Part shown: piece after piece, positions 6,339 to 12,783 of the stretch | How the letters are laid out: each line of letters begins with the position of its first letter | How positions within the stretch are numbered: the stretch's first letter is position 1 | NCBI GenBank assembly: GCA_024543015.1 | Contig: JAMXCY010000016.1 | Coordinates: 1 to 13,110, forward strand | Origin: Candidatus Omnitrophota bacterium | GTDB lineage: Bacteria > Omnitrophota > Gorgyraeia > JAFGHF01 | Reading direction: 5' to 3' | Length of the DNA: 13,110 nucleotides | Notes under the pieces: model-generated | Seen by the model: the letters and a program-made list of their open reading frames with translations, nothing else | The model's database searches: none | What the model was told of the DNA's origin: nothing | Position numbers and translations under genes: made by a program

Positions 6339-7180
6339 AATACGCCGACCTGCATATCCATACCAAGTTTTCCGATGGAAGTTTTACACCAGAGCAGGTG
6401 ATTGAACAGGCCCAGCAATTAGGCTTATCTTGCGTTGCGATTACCGACCACGATGAAGTTGCCGGCATTGGGCCGGCTATAAAGTGTGCCTCTGACTTTG
6501 ATCTTGAGGTTATTCCTGGCGTGGAACTCTCTGTTGAGATAGATAGCAATGAGGTGCACATTTTAGGATATTTTATTGATTGGCAGCAAAGATGGTTTCA
6601 GGATAAACTGAAAACAATTTGCCAGGTGCGAAAAACACGCGCTTTAACTATCATAGAACGCCTCAAAGCACAGGGTATAAACCTTGCCCCGGATGAACTT
6701 TTGCAGGAAGCAGAACCGGGCTCGGTGGGCAGGTTACACATTGCCCGGATGTTAGAAAAACATGGTTTTGTACATTCCACACAAGAGGCCTTTAATAAAT
6801 ATATTGGCAATGGCCGTCTTTGCTATGTGAAGAAATTCAAACTTAGTCCTGCCGAGGCAATAGAGATGATTCGTAGATTAAAAGGGGTGGCAGTTTTGGC
6901 ACATCCTTATCACATCGCTAATAGCGAGCAGCTAATTAATGAATTTGTTCAGTTGGGCTTACGGGGAATTGAGGCCCATTATCCCGAGCACGATAAAGCT
7001 ACAAGTGAATATTACCAGAACCTAGCCCAAAAGCATGGTCTTTTGATTACAGGGGGCTCTGACTATCATGGTTTAGGTAAGGCTGGAGCACAGATGGGGG
7101 ATGTTAAGATTCCCTACGATTTGGTAGAGCAGCTGAAGAAAGAAGCGGAGTCGATCAGAAGTGGGCAAGCTAAGAAATAA
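6335..7180 (+). CDS. PHP-domain metal-dependent phosphoesterase (YciV/RNase AM-like)
   Basis: Predicted cytosolic hydrolase of the polymerase-and-histidinol-phosphatase superfamily, 281 residues. The metal-binding residues are all visible: DLHIHTKFSDG (His7, His9, Asp14), ITDHD (Asp38, His39), GVELS (Glu64), EVHILGY (His75), LAHPYH (His190) and GGSDYHG (Asp243, His245). Length and spacing match the bacterial YciV/TrpH group, whose characterised members remove phosphate from 3',5'-bisphosphonucleotides and trim short RNA 5' ends. The exact substrate is not determined by sequence. A GTG start with GGAAGGG just upstream overlaps the nusB stop, so translation is likely coupled. A tempting alternative in this context is the missing dephosphorylation step of riboflavin synthesis, normally done by HAD phosphatases, but that is speculative. 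Confidence 0.88.
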   Translation: MKYADLHIHTKFSDGSFTPEQVIEQAQQLGLSCVAITDHDEVAGIGPAIKCASDFDLEVIPGVELSVEIDSNEVHILGYFIDWQQRWFQDKLKTICQVRKTRALTIIERLKAQGINLAPDELLQEAEPGSVGRLHIARMLEKHGFVHSTQEAFNKYIGNGRLCYVKKFKLSPAEAIEMIRRLKGVAVLAHPYHIANSEQLINEFVQLGLRGIEAHYPEHDKATSEYYQNLAQKHGLLITGGSDYHGLGKAGAQMGDVKIPYDLVEQLKKEAESIRSGQAKK

Positions 7181-8303
7181 GCAGGAAGGATTTATGCGTC
7201 TGGCCTTAAAGTTAGCGTTAAAAGCCAAAGGCCGTACTAATCCCAACCCCTTAGTGGGAGCTGTAGTAGTAAAAAACGGAAAAATCTTAGGGAGGGGATA
7301 CCATAAGCAGGCTGGCCTTGCACACGCAGAGGTCCTTGCTCTGGATAAAGCAGGAGAGGCTGCCTGTGGCGGGAGTCTATATGTTACTTTAGAGCCTTGT
7401 GCTCATTTTGGCAGGACCGCGCCTTGCGTAGATAAAATCTTGGCCTCTGGAATTAAAGAGGTCATCTTTGCGATGCGTGATCCCAATCCTTTGAATAACG
7501 CTAAAGGAGCTAAAAGATTACGGCGAAGCGGGATTAAGGTTTTTTCCGGTATTTTAGAGAAAGAGGCTAAAGAAATAAACGAGGTCTTTATTAAATATAT
7601 TACCAGGCGCTTGCCTTTTGTTACAGTCAAAGTTGCCCAGAGCTTAGATGGAAAGATTGCTACTGGGGCCGGAGATTCCCGTTGGATAAGTTCAAAAACC
7701 AGCCGTAAACTTGTGCATAAGTTACGAGCCGAGGTAGATGCAATATTAGTAGGAGTAAATACCGTTTTAAAAGACGACCCTCTATTAAGTTGTCGCTTAA
7801 ACGGCAGCTTGCGCAAAAAGCAACCAAAGAAGGTTATTGTAGATAGTAACTTAAAAGTCCCTGCAAGTTTGAGGATATTTTCTTCACACTCACCCGCTCA
7901 AGTAATTATAGCTACTACCAGGTTTGCTGCTCAAAGAAAGATTTCTTATTTTAAAGACAAAGGCGTTCAGGTAATTGTGGCCAAAGATAAACAAAAAAGA
8001 GTGGACCTTGAAGATTTATTGAAGAAGCTAGCCAGGCAACAAATAGCCCACCTTTTAATAGAAGGCGGCGGAGAGATCATTGCTTCTGTCTTAAAGAAAA
8101 AATTAGTAGACAGGATGTACGTGTTTATTTCCTCTAAGATAATTGGTGGGCGTGATGCGCCTACAGCTGTAGAAGGAGAGGGCATAGTAAAAGTAAAGCA
8201 GGCCACCAGACTCAAAGATTTGAAAATAAAGACAGTTGGTTCGGAAATACTTATTCAGGGGAGGCCTTCCTACGCTAAGGCTTCGGAAGGCAGGCCGGCA
8301 TAG
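7161..8303 (+). CDS. ribD: Bifunctional diaminohydroxyphosphoribosylaminopyrimidine deaminase / reductase
   Basis: It carries out the two middle steps of riboflavin synthesis: deamination of the pyrimidine ring and NADPH-dependent reduction of the ribosyl side chain. The deaminase domain (1-~145) has zinc ligands in AHAEVLAL (His55, catalytic Glu57) and LEPCAHFGRTAPC (Cys80, Cys89). The reductase domain (~150-365) begins LPFVTVKVAQSLDGKIATG and includes LVGVNTVLKDDP and LLIEGGGEI. The GTG start at 7161 overlaps the PHP gene by 20 bases and gives the usual EGFMRLAL N-terminus. An ATG at 7194, with AGGAAGG four bases upstream, is the main alternative and would drop 11 residues. The last 13 residues (RPSYAKASEGRPA) are not family sequence; they are encoded by a palindromic repeat. 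The stop abuts the ribE ATG. Confidence 0.95.
   Translation: MGKLRNKQEGFMRLALKLALKAKGRTNPNPLVGAVVVKNGKILGRGYHKQAGLAHAEVLALDKAGEAACGGSLYVTLEPCAHFGRTAPCVDKILASGIKEVIFAMRDPNPLNNAKGAKRLRRSGIKVFSGILEKEAKEINEVFIKYITRRLPFVTVKVAQSLDGKIATGAGDSRWISSKTSRKLVHKLRAEVDAILVGVNTVLKDDPLLSCRLNGSLRKKQPKKVIVDSNLKVPASLRIFSSHSPAQVIIATTRFAAQRKISYFKDKGVQVIVAKDKQKRVDLEDLLKKLARQQIAHLLIEGGGEIIASVLKKKLVDRMYVFISSKIIGGRDAPTAVEGEGIVKVKQATRLKDLKIKTVGSEILIQGRPSYAKASEGRPA
8262..8296. repeat. Palindromic repeat element inserted in ribD 3' end
   Basis: GCCTTCC (8264-8270) pairs with GGAAGGC (8285-8291), with further GGCC copies outside, around a loop containing TACGCTAAGGCTTC. In the ribD frame it reads PSYAKASEGRPA, a tail added after the normal end of the reductase domain. 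Recurrent '(S)YAKASEG' tails on unrelated proteins of candidate phyla are, from memory, a sign of a dispersed protein-coding palindromic element. It also supplies the only purine-rich stretch upstream of the ribE start. Confidence 0.7.
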
Positions 8304-8951
8304 ATGTTTACAGGAATCGTTGAAGAAGTAGGTACGGTGAAGGCCTTAGAAAGGGAAGGTTCTCTTTCTAGGTTGCAAGTAATTGCCCCCAAGATAGCTT
8401 CCTATCTAAAGCTGGGCAAGAGTGTTTCCATTAGCGGGGTTTGCCTCAGCGTTGTCAATGTAGAGCAGGAACTGCTTACTTTTGAGATGATGCCGGAGAC
8501 TATCCAGCGCACAAATCTGCCTTTTTTGAAGCCCCGGGATAAGGTTAACTTAGAAAGAGCCCTACGGGCCGATGGGCGGATGGACGGGCATTTTGTTGCA
8601 GGGCACATAGATGGTTTAGGGACTATCAGTAAAAAACAGGCACAGGCCGGGAATGTGGTAATAAAGATAGAGGCCCCAGAACAGATTCTACGTTATATAG
8701 TTATGAAAGGTTCCGTGGCCGTGGAGGGAGTAAGCCTAACCGTCTCGGCTCAAGAAGCTAACTCATTTTCTGTTAGCCTTATTTCCTATACACTAAATAA
8801 TACTATATTAGGCCTTAAGAAAGAGGGGAATTTGGTTAATATTGAATGTGATATTTTAGCTAAATATATAGATAGGCTTACCTCTCAAACTAAACAGCCT
8901 TCTGCCTCTAGGGTCAGTTTAGGCCTCCTCCAAGAGCATGGTTTCATTTGA
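8304..8951 (+). CDS. ribE: Riboflavin synthase, alpha subunit
   Basis: It dismutates two lumazine molecules into riboflavin and the pyrimidinedione substrate of RibH, completing the pathway. The protein is 215 residues, the usual size, and has two lumazine-binding repeats. The first starts MFTGIVEEVGTV and includes SISGVCLSV and MMPETIQRTNL; the second starts GHFVAGHIDGLGTI (~96) and includes VAVEGVSLTVS and NIECDILAKYIDR. A C-terminal helix follows. The start codon immediately follows the ribD stop, so reinitiation by the same ribosome is likely; purine-rich bases in the upstream palindromic repeat are the only ribosome-binding candidate. It is the last gene of the riboswitch operon. I see no hairpin terminator after it. 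In Gram-negative usage the same gene is called ribC or ribE. Confidence 0.96.
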   Translation: MFTGIVEEVGTVKALEREGSLSRLQVIAPKIASYLKLGKSVSISGVCLSVVNVEQELLTFEMMPETIQRTNLPFLKPRDKVNLERALRADGRMDGHFVAGHIDGLGTISKKQAQAGNVVIKIEAPEQILRYIVMKGSVAVEGVSLTVSAQEANSFSVSLISYTLNNTILGLKKEGNLVNIECDILAKYIDRLTSQTKQPSASRVSLGLLQEHGFI

Positions 8952-8967
8952 CCTCCCTTAAATCTCC

Positions 8968-8996
8968 TTGTAATTACTAAATGATTATGTTACAAT
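8968..8996 (+). promoter_or_regulatory. Promoter of the padR gene
   Basis: TTGTAA (8968-8973) and TACAAT (8991-8996) are separated by an ideal 17 bases. Transcription would start near 9003, only a few bases before the ATG at 9006. A TACTA pentamer at 8975-8979 within the spacer matches the half-sites found downstream of the next promoter, so autoregulation is possible. Confidence 0.6.
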
Positions 8997-9005
8997 TTGG
9001 CTGCT

Positions 9006-9533
9006 ATGATACAGGACTTAGTTCTTTTGGGCTTGTTGAAAGAGAGCCCAAAACACGGATATGAAATCAAAAAGACCATTAATCAGGTACTGCGCATCTT
9101 TACCAATGTCGATTCCCAGTCTATTTATTACCCTCTAAGAAGGCTGGAGAAAAAGGGTCTGGTTAGTAAAAGGCTGGGGCGTAATGGGAAAAGACCAGAG
9201 AAACGGATCTACAAAATAACCAAAAAGGGAGAGGTAGTTTTTGAGAAGCTCTTAAACGATAATTTCCTTTCTTTTCAGAGGCCGCTTTTTAATATTGACT
9301 TATCGCTTTATTTCTTACCCTTAATAAAGTCAGGCTTGACCGGGAGCCGCCTGCGCTCAAGGTTCCGTGGAATGAAAAGGATAATGCGCTGGCTGAAAGA
9401 AAGAAGAAGTATTTTAGAGAAAAAAGGAAAACCCTATCACTTTCTGGCCATTATTGACCATCAAATCGAGCTAACCAAAGCGGACATCAATTTTACCAAA
9501 AATTTAATCAAAAACCTAAAACCTGCCAAATAA
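9006..9533 (+). CDS. PadR-family transcriptional regulator
   Basis: Predicted 175-residue dimeric DNA-binding repressor with a PadR winged helix. The N-terminus MIQDLVLLGLLKESPKHGYEIKK is classic for the family. It is followed by the recognition helix region VDSQSIYYPLRRLEKKGLV, the wing RNGKRPEKRIYKITKKGE (~60-77) and a C-terminal helical dimerisation part with a basic stretch (RFRGMKRIMRWLKERR). The ATG at 9006 is chosen because the family begins exactly there; a TTG at 8997 would add only three residues and overlaps the promoter region. No Shine-Dalgarno is visible, in keeping with a near-leaderless transcript. It stands between the riboflavin operon and a ketosynthase operon whose promoter carries a strong palindrome, so that operon is its likely target. 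The effector is unknown. Confidence 0.9.
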   Translation: MIQDLVLLGLLKESPKHGYEIKKTINQVLRIFTNVDSQSIYYPLRRLEKKGLVSKRLGRNGKRPEKRIYKITKKGEVVFEKLLNDNFLSFQRPLFNIDLSLYFLPLIKSGLTGSRLRSRFRGMKRIMRWLKERRSILEKKGKPYHFLAIIDHQIELTKADINFTKNLIKNLKPAK

Positions 9534-9551
9534 AGTCTGCCCCTTTTTCCT

Positions 9552-9579
9552 TGACAGCACAATTCTGTGTTGTATAATA
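9552..9579 (+). promoter_or_regulatory. Consensus promoter of the ketosynthase operon
   Basis: TTGACA (9552-9557) and TATAAT (9574-9579), both perfect, are 16 bases apart. Transcription should start at about 9585-9587, giving a leader of some 65 bases before the first gene. Such a strong core promoter usually needs a repressor, which agrees with the palindrome just downstream. Confidence 0.85.
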
Positions 9580-9580
9580 T

Positions 9581-9611
9581 ACTAAAATTGAAATAGTAAA
9601 ATTTTACTATC
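9581..9611. promoter_or_regulatory. Putative operator: 18-bp perfect palindrome plus extra half-site
   Basis: ATAGTAAAATTTTACTAT (9594-9611) is a perfect 18-bp inverted repeat. An additional TACTA (9581-9585) sits just upstream, so TACTA, TAGTA and TACTA units are spaced across the predicted transcription start. Placement directly after a consensus promoter and next to a padR gene suggests a repressor binding site. The regulator's identity is inferred from proximity only. Confidence 0.65.
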
Positions 9612-9650
9612 TAACAGAGATTCAAGCTAATTAAACGGGGTGTAAGTTAA

Positions 9651-9908
9651 ATGACCTGGGAAAAGGAAGTTACGGAAAAATTTAAGCTGTTGATATCTAA
9701 ATTGCCTTTTTTCCACAGGCATATTGCTGAGGAAATAGTCAAACAAAAGGCTGAAGATCTGGCAACTCAGAAAGGTAGCAGCAAAGTAGAAAAAAATGAT
9801 TTGGTCCAGGCCTTTTTGTCTGAGGTTCCGGAGGTATTCAGCAATTATTTAAATGAACTTTTGCAAGAAGTCGGACTCACTAAAAAAGTAGTTAGTAGAC
9901 AAAAGTGA
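9651..9908 (+). CDS. Small helical protein, PCP_red-like domain
   Basis: An 85-residue acidic/basic mixed helical protein, first in the operon. The pattern W-x(n)-KLPFFHRHIAEEIVKQKAEDLATQKGSSKVEKNDLVQAF resembles the small 'proto-chlorophyllide reductase 57 kDa subunit' (PCP_red) domain, which has a conserved P-[FW]-F/V-R segment, an E..A...G helix end, and a 'V..DLV..A' tail. In other proteins this domain occurs as a C-terminal appendage or alone, and its role alone is unknown. No DSL phosphopantetheine motif is present, so it is not an acyl carrier protein. GGGGTG (9638-9643) lies seven bases before the ATG. It is 22 bases upstream of the reductase gene and probably co-transcribed. Family assignment is from pattern memory and is moderate. 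Confidence 0.6.
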   Translation: MTWEKEVTEKFKLLISKLPFFHRHIAEEIVKQKAEDLATQKGSSKVEKNDLVQAFLSEVPEVFSNYLNELLQEVGLTKKVVSRQK

Positions 9909-9930
9909 GTAGATAGTATCGGGATAGTTA

Positions 9931-10935
9931 ATGAAGATTGCTGTAATTGGGGCGGGAGCCATCGGAAGTTTAATTGCGGGATATCTGGCCAACAAAGATG
10001 AACAGGTAGTTTTAATTGGCCATCTTGAGCAGGTTGCGGCTATTTCTGGCGATGGTTTAACAATAAATGGCGTCCGCGGTAACTTAACCGTAAGGCTGCC
10101 GGTAAAAATACAGCTGAAGGAAAAAGCCGATTTGGTTATTTTGGCTACTAAGATTCAGGATTTACCGAAGGCCCTTGAGGAAAATTTTGCCTATTTGAAA
10201 GAGACGCGGATTTTAACCGTGCAAAATGGCGTCAGGGCCGAGAAGCTTGTTACTGAGCAATTGGGCAAAGATAACTTATTTTCCAGTATCGTGATGTTTG
10301 CCGCAACATATCAGGGCTTGGGCCAGGTGATCCATAACTTTGATGGCAATTGGATTTTGGGCCGGGTAGATTCAGGTGCCAGAGAGGTTTTGGAAGAAAT
10401 CAGCAAGGTCACTGGCAAAATATTTCCTTCTCCTTTAAGCGATGATATCATGGGCATGAAATGGCTGAAGCTGTTCATCAACGCCAATAATTGCCTACCG
10501 GCAATTTTGGGCAAAAGTATGCAGGAGGCATTCAAAAATATTGCTATCTGCAAAATTAGTTTACGGATTTGGCAGGAAGGCTGGAACATAGTAGAGAAAG
10601 CCAGGATTGGATTGGTTTCTTTACCCGATTTTCCCATTGAGCGAATTAGAAATCTTGTCTCTTTGCCGTTAGATAAAGCAGCCCAGATTTTTTCTAAGAT
10701 AATGACCAACTTAAGTAAAGAGCCACTTTACGGTTCGATACTTCAGAGCATCAAAAGAGACCGCCCTTCAGAAATAGATTATATCAATGGAGAATTTGTT
10801 AATTTAGCTGGCTCAACCAGCCAGAGCGCTCCGCTCAATGAAAGATTAGTGTTGATGGTGCATCAGGTAGAAAAGACTAAACAATTTTTTGGCGAAGAAG
10901 AATTAATCAAGCAAACAAATGAATTTTTGAATTAA
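9931..10935 (+). CDS. Ketopantoate reductase family NADP-dependent oxidoreductase
   Basis: Member of the ApbA/PanE family, 334 residues, two domains. The Rossmann domain begins KIAVIGAGAIGSL (GxGxxG at 7-12) and includes VILATK (69-74) and VQNGV (97-101, with the conserved Asn99). The C-terminal helical domain carries the catalytic lysine segment MKWLKLFINANN (Lys180, Asn184) and SEIDYINGEFVNLAG (Glu281) followed by APLNERLVLMVHQVE. PanE makes pantoate for pantothenate and CoA; here the neighbours are ketosynthases, so it may either support phosphopantetheine supply or be a paralogue reducing another 2-oxo or beta-keto compound. Key residues look intact. It is 30 or so residues longer than Escherichia coli PanE. 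Two bases separate it from the next gene, so it is firmly in the operon. I leave the symbol blank because many family members are not true PanE. Confidence 0.85.
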   Translation: MKIAVIGAGAIGSLIAGYLANKDEQVVLIGHLEQVAAISGDGLTINGVRGNLTVRLPVKIQLKEKADLVILATKIQDLPKALEENFAYLKETRILTVQNGVRAEKLVTEQLGKDNLFSSIVMFAATYQGLGQVIHNFDGNWILGRVDSGAREVLEEISKVTGKIFPSPLSDDIMGMKWLKLFINANNCLPAILGKSMQEAFKNIAICKISLRIWQEGWNIVEKARIGLVSLPDFPIERIRNLVSLPLDKAAQIFSKIMTNLSKEPLYGSILQSIKRDRPSEIDYINGEFVNLAGSTSQSAPLNERLVLMVHQVEKTKQFFGEEELIKQTNEFLN

Positions 10936-10937
10936 CG

Positions 10938-11567
10938 ATGGTTAAGACCCCTTTTCCCAAATTAAAACTTACCGTAAAAAAGCAAGAAGGCCATTGCTAT
11001 CACGGATACAAGCAAGACGATGAAATTATCTTAGAGGATTTTACTCACCCACCTAAACATTTCTGTTTAGGCTTAGCGCATGCCCTTTTTCCCTGTATTT
11101 ATGCCTTAAGTTTCGGGGCCCGTTTTCCTTTTATGGAAAACCAGCGCTCTATTTCTGTTACCTGCCCTGATGGAGGAAAGTTAGAATTTAAGGTAGAGAT
11201 ATTCAACCAGGACCAACAGATCGAAAATATACCCAAAGACCAGACCTACAAAGGCCCCCGGCCAAAAAAGATGATTGCCGAAGTCGTTAAGGCTAAGGGC
11301 AAATGCACATACGGTTATAAAATTGGCAATAAATTTGAGTTTACGGGATTAAAGTGTATCCCTGGATTTTGCGGTGCAGCCTTCCATACAATGTTTCCCG
11401 CACTTTTTGCCCTTAATTTTGGGGCCAAGTTCTTCTTTATGGACAATCCCGATTCAATAGATACAGTAACCTGTCCGGATAAAGGAAATATAGTTTTTAA
11501 AGTAACGAGAGTATTGAAAAATGAAAAGAAGAGTGGTGATCACAGGTCTGGGGATAATCGCCCCTAG
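10938..11567 (+). CDS. Tandem-duplicated TIGR04076 family protein
   Basis: Unknown-function protein, 209 residues, built of two copies of a ~80-residue module (about 9-87 and 112-192) joined by a polar linker. Each copy has G-x-C-x-x-GYK, an FC...H/F segment, an 'FPxxxALxFGAxF' core and a 'TCPD' turn before a strand FKV. The conserved cysteines are Cys20, Cys43 and Cys76 in copy one and Cys123, Cys145 and Cys179 in copy two. Even spacing of cysteines suggests metal or redox chemistry, but no function is established for the family to my knowledge. The ATG is two bases after the reductase stop. The C-terminal tail overlaps the start of the ketosynthase gene by 47 bases in another frame, which points to translational coupling and possibly a recent frame extension. 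Confidence 0.8.
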   Translation: MVKTPFPKLKLTVKKQEGHCYHGYKQDDEIILEDFTHPPKHFCLGLAHALFPCIYALSFGARFPFMENQRSISVTCPDGGKLEFKVEIFNQDQQIENIPKDQTYKGPRPKKMIAEVVKAKGKCTYGYKIGNKFEFTGLKCIPGFCGAAFHTMFPALFALNFGAKFFFMDNPDSIDTVTCPDKGNIVFKVTRVLKNEKKSGDHRSGDNRP

Positions 11568-12783
11568 TGGGATTGATTTAGAGCAATTCTGGCAGAATAT
11601 CTCCCAGGGGGTTTCGGCGGTCAAAAGGGTAACTAATTTCGATGTTTCCCAGTTCAATTCTCAAATTGCCGCTCAAGTTGAAAATTTTGCTCCGGCCAGT
11701 TTCGGTTTAACCGAAGAAATGACCAAGAGGATGGATCGCTACGTACAGTTTGCCCTGGTAGCGACTAAAATGGCAATTGCCGACGCCTTTTTAAATGGAA
11801 GCCAAGCGGAGAAAGAGCGGATCGGAGTAATTCTGGCTAATGCTATCTGCGGGACAAAATATATGGAAGAGGAATTTTTACGCGTCACCAATAATGGCCA
11901 GGCCCCGATTAATCCGCACCTGGTGCGCAACGACCTTTATGACGCCTCCATGTTTAATACTCCCTCCAGCGAGATTTCCACTTTTTATAAATTCAATGGA
12001 GCTTGCCTTACTGTTTCCACTGGTTGCACTGCCGGGACCGATTCAGTAGGCCTGGCTTTTGAGACGATTCAGGATGGAGAGCAGGATGTGGTTATCACTG
12101 GGGCCTCCGAAGCCCCGCTGACCCCGATTACTTTCGGTGCTTTTGATGTAGTTAATGTCTTAGCTAATAATAACGCTGAGCCAGAAAAGGCCTCGCGTCC
12201 GTTTGACGCCAAGCGTAACGGATTTGTGATTTCTGAAGGCTGTGGTATCTTAATTCTGGAAGAATTAGAATATGCCCTCAGGCGCCGGGCTAAGATTTAT
12301 GCCGAGATTATCGGTTATGGCACTTGTAATAATGCCTTTCATATGACCGACCTGCCAGCCGACGGCGAGGCAATGGCTGATTGTATTAATTTTACTTTAG
12401 AAGACGCCTCTCTTTCCCCGGAGAAAATTGGGCACATCAACGCCCATGGTTCATCTACGCGCCAAAACGATGTTTTTGAGACCAGCGCTTATAAAAAGGT
12501 CTTTGGCGATTACGCTTATAAAATTCCGATCAGTTCCTTAAAATCTATGTTTGGGCATCCCCTGGCAGGAGCTAATGCGGTGGAGTTGGTTGCTTGCGCC
12601 TTGATCTTTAAAAATAATTTTTTGCCACCAACCATTAATCAGGAGGTTCCTGATCCGCAGTGTGACCTGGACTATATTCCCAATAAAGGAAGAGCAAAGA
12701 AGGTAGAGTATATTTTAAAGACCAGTTCCGGATTCTCCGGCATACATTCTGCGATGATTCTGAAACGCTGGGAGGCAAACTAA
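11521..12783 (+). CDS. Beta-ketoacyl synthase, type II PKS KS-alpha-like
   Basis: Condensing enzyme of 420 residues that would extend an acyl-carrier-protein-bound chain with malonyl units. The active residues are Cys169 (VSTGCTAGTDSVG), His309 (INAHGSSTRQND), and Lys341 and His346 (SSLKSMFGHPLAGA). These positions equal those of actinorhodin KS-alpha. Other segments also follow aromatic PKS KS-alpha rather than FabF: SRPFDAKRNGFVISEG (225-240), NNAFHMTDLPADG, TRQNDVFETSAYK, DPQCDLDYIP (378-387) and SSGFSGIHSAMIL. FabF would normally have a STGTPLND-type motif after the histidine. The gene overlaps the previous one by 47 bases, and its stop overlaps the start of a second ketosynthase (TAATG). 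Alternative: a specialised fatty acid or aryl-polyene-like ketosynthase; the KS-alpha likeness makes this less likely. Confidence 0.9.
   Translation: MKRRVVITGLGIIAPSGIDLEQFWQNISQGVSAVKRVTNFDVSQFNSQIAAQVENFAPASFGLTEEMTKRMDRYVQFALVATKMAIADAFLNGSQAEKERIGVILANAICGTKYMEEEFLRVTNNGQAPINPHLVRNDLYDASMFNTPSSEISTFYKFNGACLTVSTGCTAGTDSVGLAFETIQDGEQDVVITGASEAPLTPITFGAFDVVNVLANNNAEPEKASRPFDAKRNGFVISEGCGILILEELEYALRRRAKIYAEIIGYGTCNNAFHMTDLPADGEAMADCINFTLEDASLSPEKIGHINAHGSSTRQNDVFETSAYKKVFGDYAYKIPISSLKSMFGHPLAGANAVELVACALIFKNNFLPPTINQEVPDPQCDLDYIPNKGRAKKVEYILKTSSGFSGIHSAMILKRWEAN

Noticed and set aside
7403..7816. 137-codon minus-strand frame inside ribD
   Set aside because: It is antisense to well-conserved deaminase and reductase motifs and has no independent support.
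8952..9551. Rho-independent terminators after ribE or padR
   Set aside because: I looked for a stem followed by a T-run on the plus strand; only pyrimidine-rich stretches without a stable stem are seen.
9651..9908. The small operon-leading protein as the acyl carrier protein of the PKS
   Set aside because: Size is right, but there is no DSL-type serine motif for phosphopantetheine attachment and the helix pattern does not match ACPs.
11521..12783. Housekeeping FabF of fatty acid synthesis
   Set aside because: No fabD, fabG or acpP nearby; the His motif reads AHGSSTRQND instead of the FabF-type AHGTSTPLND, and many segments follow KS-alpha.
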